A stretch of 64,000 nt of DNA from contig OZ024792.1 in the NCBI GenBank assembly GCA_964017065.1, positions 876,092-940,091 on the forward strand, read 5' to 3'. This document shows positions 57,701 to 64,000 of the stretch, one piece after another. Origin of the DNA: Haliclona indistincta (lineage: Eukaryota > Porifera > Demospongiae > Haplosclerida > Chalinidae). Positions within the stretch are counted from its first letter, which is position 1. Each line of letters opens with the position of its first letter. The notes beneath the pieces were generated by a model that was given only the letters and a program-made list of their open reading frames with translations, had not been told where the DNA came from and ran no database searches. The position numbers were made by a program, and so were the translations under genes.

Positions 57701-59172
57701 TTTCAGCGCTTAGTTTTTAGTGAGCGACGAGAAATGCATAACTCGCGAACGAAGCTTTAGAACCAAATTTTTACACATGCAGATCCGAGTAAATATCGAG
57801 TTCTGCTTGTGTTGCTTGTTTCAGCGATTAGTTTTCAGTGAGCGACGAGAAATGCTCGCAACAGACAGACAGCACGATTACAGTATGCCTCGTGGCTCCG
57901 CCCACCGAGGCATAATGACAGACAGCACCAGAGGAGGTTGGCCACGCGTCATACTTACACGCACGATCACATGACATTGAAATAGCAAAGAGCCCCGCCC
58001 ACCGATGCTGCAGCAGAGCTGCTGGCAGTCCAGCTACAGTCAGTGCTGTGCGAATGGAGACCAAATGTACACGAGGCTGTCCACGAGTGATGTAGAACTG
58101 CTGCTAGCAGTGATTGAATGCTGTAGCCTTGACTAGCGGTAGGCTGTGCTCAGTATGCTGTACGACTGTTATAAGCGGTCCTACAATAATGTTGGCAAGC
58201 TCCAATGCTGTTTCAAATGCTCACAGCGTTCCTTCGGCGCTCATGGTCACCGTAGACCATCTTCTGCTTCTTCCCAATGTTTCACAGTGTGGCAACCAAA
58301 ACGGCCAAGCCGAGCCATGCCTCCTGAAATACGACCTTCTTTTGGTCGGTTAACAACTTCTTGAACGCTTGCAAACAGTTTCGCTCTGTCCTGCGCCTCC
58401 AACTAGTAGCAAATCAGCAAATTCATATAATATGAATAAATTCATGAGGTTCCAAAAGGTTCCAAAAATCCATTAATTTAATATTATTCATGTTTGAATT
58501 ATTGTTATACACGTCCGGCCTCGGCCAGAGCCTCGGCTGCCTGGGCGGTCACATGAACTCGGCCTACGCATTGCATACGTAGAAATGATGATCGATGACG
58601 CGTGGCCAACCTCCTCTGAGACAGCACGATTACCGTATGCCTCGTGGCTCCGCCCTCGGCACAATGAAGCACCTAAGGTGCAGATGCCTCGGTGGAATGA
58701 CATTATATCCACAAACACAACTATCCACCATTCCACAAACACAGCAACTGCAGATGCATGCATACAAGATTTCTGTACAGCAATCACAATTCAGTGCTTT
58801 AGTTATGCAATCAGAAGCCAATCAGTGCTGACCACAATTCAACTGGGCGTGTCTACAATGTTCATTACAGCACACGCATACCACGAGCGAGATAGCTTCC
58901 ATAGCTTGCTTACACGATTTCTCTGAACCTGCGCTGCTATCCTGTAGTAAAGTCTAACCTACCAGCTTCCAGCCAGTCAACTGTGGACAGCTTTGCCTTT
59001 GGAGAAGTCCAGATAGCCAGCAACGGTAAACAAAGTAAGCAAACCGCGCCATAACTCTAGAACAAAGCTTTGCATGGAACTTTCGCTAGTTCACAACCGA
59101 GATAATATTGAGTTCTACCTGCAGTGCAAGTTTCAGAGCTTACCTTCCAGCGTGCGCAGCAAAAATGGTGTA

Positions 59173-59209
<37 letters not shown>

Positions 59210-62200
59210 ACGACAGACAACGCGATTACAGTATGCCTCGTGGCTCCGCCCACCGAGGCATAATGACTGACTGAGTCCTAGGGGTGAGCACATTATTCCT
59301 CAAATTTTGCCCATTATTCTTTCCGGAATTTCTCAAAATTTTCACCCATTATTCTCATACATTCTGCCCAAAATTCTTGCTATTATTCTTGAAAAAATTG
59401 CTGTTTTTGATCACAGCGCAATAACAATGATGATTGTGCATATGACTGATGTGCACTGTTGATGATAGGTGATGATAATAATGATGGTGATGATGTACTG
59501 TTGGTGATTAAGTGATTTAGTAACTGTTGTTGATTAAATATAAATGAATTAGCAGCCAGCTGATTAAATGAACTAGCGACTATTGTACTGCAGCATCATT
59601 GACACTTCTACGTAGTCTTGTAGTGCACTAGTCTGCCTATCACCAAATGAGTTTGCAAGAAGAGAAAATACTCTCTCCGCAGCAGCAGAGGAGGGTTGCA
59701 CCAATAGGACCTTCCGAGCTAATGAGGACCAGTGTGGCAAAGAAGCACTGTTGTTTTTCCACCATTTCAAAGGGCAATACTCATCACTAATATTTGCCAC
59801 CTTGGCAATATAAGAAGGCAGCTCGGATTTAAGGTTGTCAAGCATTGTGCTGGTTACAAACGGAACAGAACAAAGTGAGTCCACGTCATTAGCAGTAGGC
59901 ATCATCTCTGCTACCTTCTTGGGATCAACAAGCCTTGCAGACTTAAATGCCTTAAGAGGACCACACAAACTGGCACTTAGTTGTTTCGTGAAGTACTCAA
60001 TGCCTGGTTGGGTACAACTCAAAGCATAGTTGACTAGTTGCTGCCTAGCATTTGCATTATCACCAGAGAGCTGGTTAGCTATTGCATCTACATTTGGGTG
60101 ATGGTTGTTACTAATTGAGGCCTGCAACATACTAATTACCTCATAACACTCTAAAGCAAGTGGACCGTCGCCCTCCAAACGGTACGTTGCTTTGACAAAG
60201 GGTTCCCCTATATCAATTGTCGCAGCTAGCTCTAACTGTAATAGACCTTTGTTCTGGGGAACACTGAGCACAGCAAGCATCTTCGCTGTTGTAGCAGTAC
60301 CAACATCTTGCTCAGAAGCCAAAGTCAGATATGGTTCAATCTCACCAAACTTCACCATCAATTCCTTCATTACCTCCCATTTGCTCCACCAGCGAGTTGC
60401 AGAGTAACTAGGCATAGATTTTCCAGTCTGCTCCTTCCAGAGAAGCCTAGCCTTTGGACTATGACTGAAGTGCTTCACCAAACTAGACACAAACTCGTTG
60501 AGAATAGGTGTTTTGAATTTGTCACCAACATGGTCAATGGTGTGCGAGAAACAGCCGATGTCAAGTACTGTGGGATACACAATTTTTACTGTTCTCATCG
60601 CAACACCATTAACAGAAGCCCTGTCTCTCATTGATGCTAGGAGACGATCAGATGCAATGCTATAATTGGTAGAAAGCACTGAAATAAGCTCACGGGCAAT
60701 CTCCTCTCCGGTCATACTTTTTGCAAGCGTTTGCATTCGAAGAAGACGCTGCACCACTACCCATTCACTAGTTACAAAACGAACCACTATAACCATCGCT
60801 TCTCCTAAGCGAGTGGTTCCATCGAAAATTATGGAAACATCCTCATCCTCGATTTCCTTTTTGATTTTTGCTTGCTCCTCAGCCAAAATAAATGGTATGA
60901 GGTCAGACATGTGACGTCTATCCGTTAAGCTATACGCTGATTCCTCCAAAATATCTCTAAAGTGGCCTAACTTCTGTAAAGGAATCCCAGCACGGAGAAA
61001 TGCTGTCATCACCTTGACCCTGTACACCCGGTGTTGCATGGGAAGAGACTCACCTTTAGGATGAGAGTCTGTGTCATGTTTCTTTAGAGCTTGTGCAATA
61101 TCAATTTCTCGAACCTCCTTTTGCTCACGTTTCTTCTTCCTGTCTTGATGCTTTTTTGACGAGATATGATATTTTAACACACTACGTTTAGTGCTTAACT
61201 CTTCTCTACATGCTTGGCAGAAAAGCTTTCCCGCAGAAACGCACAAACATTCGTTACGAAACTCACTTACTCGTTGTGCAGGGGTAACTGTTTTGGGATC
61301 GAAGTTTCCACGGCCTTTGGACGGTCGCTTTCCTTTTGGTGGGTAGTTGCGATGAATAGAACGTTTTCTCCCGATTTCTGCTGGCTGGGGTGCACGCAAA
61401 CGACTCAATAGTGATGATGACTGTGTTTGAGGGCCTGTCTCAGACGAGGATGTTATTTCGGTACTAGCGAGCAACGTAGCGTCTGCCTCACTATCTGATG
61501 ATGGTGGTGATGACTCCTCGGATGAGAGAGTCACTGTCACTGAAGTCTCAGCAGCCTCTGCGGGCTCTGCCATACGTATACTGTACTGCTACACGTGTGG
61601 GGCGTGGCTTAAATTTTTCCCCAATTATTCTCAAATTATTCTATTCTCACATCAGCCCATTATTCTCAAAATTATTCCGGAATATTGTGCGCACCCCTAT
61701 GACTGACTGACTGACTGACTGACAAACAAACGAACTACTGTATGCCTCGTGGCTCCGCCCACCGAGGCATAACTAGAGTTCTAATGAACACATACCCGTG
61801 CGCTGAGCTAAGAGCTAAACACAACTACTCCACGTTACAGCGGCTAGTCCGCTTCAATACATGTGAGACTGAGTGAGGACATCGACATGTGAGACTGAGT
61901 GAGGACGTCGACAGTGAGACTGAGTGAGGACGTCGACTGTTGGGTGACACACCCACAATACCGTAAAGTGCTCTTACAAGGGACACGTAGCTTTAGAAAG
62001 CCATGGATTAGCCGCTCGAGCAAGGCTTGCCAGCACAGAAAACGTCTTCATAGGACTATAAATTCAGTGAAGAAGCTGCAGAGAGTGTTTTCGTGGAGAT
62101 GTTCGAGCGGTGAGACGTAAACAAGCGTGTTTTTTGACGACACACACACATATACACAGACGGACACAAACGCATAACCCTGGCGCATACTGCGCACGGG

Positions 62201-63415
62201 TAAAAAGTGTTAAATATTCCGAAATTAAGCTAAATTGAAGAATACAAATAACCGCCCAAAATCCAGTGGTTTTCGGCGCGCCTCCTGCGCTAAACGCTAT
62301 GGCGACGGCATTTTCTATGGCTTCAGTGCAAATTTCACAACATTTTATGAGAAACAAAATGACCGCCAAGAAAATTTGGACATTTTATGGCTTCAGGGTG
62401 CTCGGAAACACATTTTTGTGCATTCTCTATGATCTGGGCTACATTTTGCGCTCACCAAAACCACTGCTATTTGTGTGTACTTTTCAGTATCCAGCCCCAA
62501 AGTACTAACTTTGAGCAAAATTTGACGAGGTCGTTGCACTTAATCGGCTTCACTTTCGAAGTGGGAGGAGCATATCGACTGACTTGAGTGTTGGCAATTG
62601 CAGCTACTCACTGGCGTAAAAGGACGCAAATTTGAGACCAGTAGCACAAAAGACACACGAGATATTCACGAAAGAAGTGGTCAGCATTTACGAGGTTAAA
62701 ATTTCAGTAAGATAATTTAGTAATTAAAGGGTTAATGACTATTATCACAATGACTCTTACCGCTAACAGACCAAATATTGCAATGACCACACCCATTACT
62801 GCTATAATTACTGAACTCAATTGCTGCTCATCACTAGCCTGAGTAGGTGTGGTTATAGGTGTGTGAGCATCCACTGACAATGAAGTTTGAGTGATTGTAG
62901 TAAAGATAGCAGCTGTTGTTGCTGTTTTTAAAATCTGTGATGTATGTGAAGTAGAGTGGTTTCAATTTGATTAGACAGATCAGCACATGTTATGTTTACT
63001 AATGGTTGGAGTCCAATACAAGTTGGTCCACTGTAGTTCTCAGGAGCCAGTAGTGTGAACACATTGCTCCTCATCAGAGGCTGGTCAGGATCAGCAGTTG
63101 TGTTGATCACCTGACACCAGTACTTGCCTAGTAGACTAGTACTGTAGGGCTGGTTGATAAACTTATTGTCATGATATCTCGATGACCGTTCAGTATTACT
63201 CAGTTGACTAACAGGATCACCTAGTCCCAGGCATTGTACTAATCCATCTGTGTTCTCTCTGAACCATTCAATAAAATAGTTGGTATTTACAGTAGAATGT
63301 CTCCTCACAAAACATTCTAATGATATTCGAACTATATTTTGGTGATCGTAGGGATTACAACCTTGTTGTGTGCTAGAGGGAGGCTGTGCCAGATACGCAA
63401 AGCTACAATTTTGAC
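54756..63415 (-). CDS. IgR5: single-Ig receptor, split by transposons, YxxP tail (tentative join)
   Basis: 63415-62762 encodes the Ig domain (CSFAYLAQPPS, IEWFRENT, GKYWCQ) and a TM (VIIAVMGVVIAIFGLLA), closest to IgR4, with a frameshift in the linker at a T4A5 run near 62927-62935. About 7 kb of transposons follow. Tail-type exons lie at 55608-55569, 55515-55460, 55412-55158, 55088-55067 and ~54976-54756. They show YTTP, YATP, YETP and YETP, i.e. YxxP motifs as bound by Crk/Nck-type SH2 domains, not YxxL. The 255-nt exon changes frame inside. The phase from the TM exon (0) does not match the first tail exon (needs 1), so at least one exon is missing or the join is wrong. The leader exon is not in the window. 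Possibly a decaying gene. Confidence 0.45.
55744..59270. repeat. Array of ~0.5-0.6 kb TIR repeat copies
   Basis: Five copies begin with a GCACC(T/G)AAGGTGC-like hairpin and ATGCCTCGGTGG at 55744, 56386, 56860, 57389 and 58669. Each carries ACTATCCACCATTCC, CAATCAGAAGCCAATCA, ACTGGGCGTGTCTAC and CTCTGGACCTGCGCTGC. CCACCGAGGCATAA, the inverse of the start, closes copies at ~57914 and ~59264. Non-coding; probably one transposon family inserted repeatedly or tandemly duplicated. Confidence 0.8.
59279..61699 (-). mobile_element. hAT-type DNA transposon, 2.4 kb
   Basis: Inverted ends TAGGGGTGAGCACATTATTC and GGAATATTGTGCGCACCCCTA, with further ATTATTCTC-type subterminal repeats on both sides. It sits in a GACTGACTGAC run at the end of a repeat copy. 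I find no clean 8-bp target duplication, perhaps because the target was repetitive. Confidence 0.75.
59573..61573 (-). CDS. hAT superfamily transposase, 666 aa, intact
   Basis: Single open frame. The N-terminus is Ser-rich and probably disordered. A zinc finger of BED/CGBP1 type follows at ~115-140 (LFCQACREEL, then KYHISSKKH). The RNase-H-like core has Asp in SIIFDGTTR, Asp in LLASMRDRASVNG, the conserved Trp pair in SATRWWSKW, and Glu in SSAAAERVFS. The C-terminal dimerisation block is CPLKWWKNN to SAAAERVFSLL. All expected landmarks of hAT transposases are present and no stop interrupts them. It cuts and pastes elements with matching ends. The 39-bp-TIR element at 38.7 kb has different ends, so it is not an obvious partner. 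Confidence 0.88.
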   Translation of the reverse strand: MAEPAEAAETSVTVTLSSEESSPPSSDSEADATLLASTEITSSSETGPQTQSSSLLSRLRAPQPAEIGRKRSIHRNYPPKGKRPSKGRGNFDPKTVTPAQRVSEFRNECLCVSAGKLFCQACREELSTKRSVLKYHISSKKHQDRKKKREQKEVREIDIAQALKKHDTDSHPKGESLPMQHRVYRVKVMTAFLRAGIPLQKLGHFRDILEESAYSLTDRRHMSDLIPFILAEEQAKIKKEIEDEDVSIIFDGTTRLGEAMVIVVRFVTSEWVVVQRLLRMQTLAKSMTGEEIARELISVLSTNYSIASDRLLASMRDRASVNGVAMRTVKIVYPTVLDIGCFSHTIDHVGDKFKTPILNEFVSSLVKHFSHSPKARLLWKEQTGKSMPSYSATRWWSKWEVMKELMVKFGEIEPYLTLASEQDVGTATTAKMLAVLSVPQNKGLLQLELAATIDIGEPFVKATYRLEGDGPLALECYEVISMLQASISNNHHPNVDAIANQLSGDNANARQQLVNYALSCTQPGIEYFTKQLSASLCGPLKAFKSARLVDPKKVAEMMPTANDVDSLCSVPFVTSTMLDNLKSELPSYIAKVANISDEYCPLKWWKNNSASLPHWSSLARKVLLVQPSSAAAERVFSLLANSFGDRQTSALQDYVEVSMMLQYNSR
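61700..62761. other. Remaining repeat sequence, unassigned
   Basis: 61740-61772 is another CCACCGAGGCATAA end. 61861-61937 holds ~26-bp tandem copies of GTGAGACTGAGTGAGGAC. The rest looks like transposon debris with no gene. Confidence 0.5.
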
Positions 63416-63419
63416 CTAT

Positions 63420-64000
63420 AATGGTATTATAGGTGGGAAAAGTGCTCGTGGGAAAAGTCGTGGTGGAGGCACAGCTGCCTCGGTGGCTGTGCCTCGGAGG
63501 AGTACTCGGATAGCTGGAACTGCTGGCGGTAACCAAGCTGTTTCTACCCATGAGGAAGACGGAGCCTCCTCAAGGTCACTGCATAGACCTGCTCATAGTC
63601 GGTCTCCCAGCTGTCAGGGCTCACCCCAAAGTCAGTCTGCTGCTTCGCCTCTCCCCTGTTCATCTCCCAAGTCGCTGCTACCCGCACCACGTCAGTCTGA
63701 GTCTTCCTTGCCTCTGAAGCCTCCCATGCCAAGTCGCCCTCCTTTTCTTCTTCCTACTCCTTTAGCCAACTCTCTCGTTCCTATTCCAGTCTTCTCTCGC
63801 GTCTCTCTTCTCTTCTCCCTGATTCTGTCAGTGTTTCTATTTCTTTCTCTCCACTAACAGCTGTGTGCTGGCTCTATGATCTCTTTCCCTCGTCACTAGT
63901 GACTATACTCTATATATGCTTTTACTACTCTCTCCACTCATGACTGCTGCTCTCAATCTGATCTGTGCCACGAGTCTCCCCATACCATTGTCTTCATTAT
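63420..64000 (+). other. Possible retroelement-like open frame, cut by window
   Basis: The plus strand from ~63430 reads GKSARGKSRGGG, RRSTRIAGTAGG, then a long Ser/Pro/Gln-rich stretch to 63857. It begins next to the IgR5 acceptor, where a leader intron is expected. A mobile-element coding piece is plausible but I recognise no domain. Confidence 0.25.

Overview
The window reads as the nuclear genome of an early-branching animal. My best guess is a demosponge (Amphimedon-like). The basis is intron-dense genes with GT-AG introns, animal-only MAGUK scaffolds, tyrosine-motif Ig receptors, beta-helix/multi-TM surface proteins of a type I associate with sponges and cnidarians, and heavy DNA-transposon and microsatellite load. 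The species call is inference.

Layout. 1-3103 (-): NBR1-type autophagy receptor (PB1, ZZ, NBR1 domain), cut off by the window edge. It shares a 262-bp head-to-head promoter with 3366-6009 (+): DNAJB11/ERdj3, an ER co-chaperone, complete in 10 exons (356 aa). 6565-10316 (+): secreted beta-helix protein with a multi-pass C-terminal half, interrupted by three frameshifts. 10.3-31 kb: an accessory region of minisatellites, TIR elements, scattered copies of the last exons of DNAJB11, a stray copy of a MAGUK last exon, and at least three intact plus one broken member of an unrecognised family of short, charged, probably disordered proteins. 31143-33792 (-) and 35478-40916 (+): two head-to-head p55/MPP-type MAGUKs (551 and 569 aa), both complete. 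41.3-63.4 kb (-): a tandem cluster of five single-Ig transmembrane receptors (IgR1-IgR5). Transposons have opened up the introns of the last two, including a 2.4-kb hAT element with an intact 666-aa transposase.

The most interesting system is the receptor cluster. All five share a leader, one V-like Ig domain and one TM helix, but the cytoplasmic tails differ. IgR1 has a canonical ITAM (YSTL-x7-YNTL). IgR2-4 carry ITIM-consensus motifs (SEYxCL, SAYSKL), further YxxL motifs and a Crk-type YDQP. IgR5 appears to use repeated YxxP motifs. This has the layout of a paired activating/inhibitory receptor locus. The MAGUK pair beside it would be expected to scaffold membrane complexes, but I see no direct functional link.

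Exon models were built by hand. For DNAJB11, both MAGUKs, IgR1-4 and family members C and D the summed exon lengths are exact multiples of three, which supports the splice choices. I could not run any search or alignment program. All homology between window segments is by eye.
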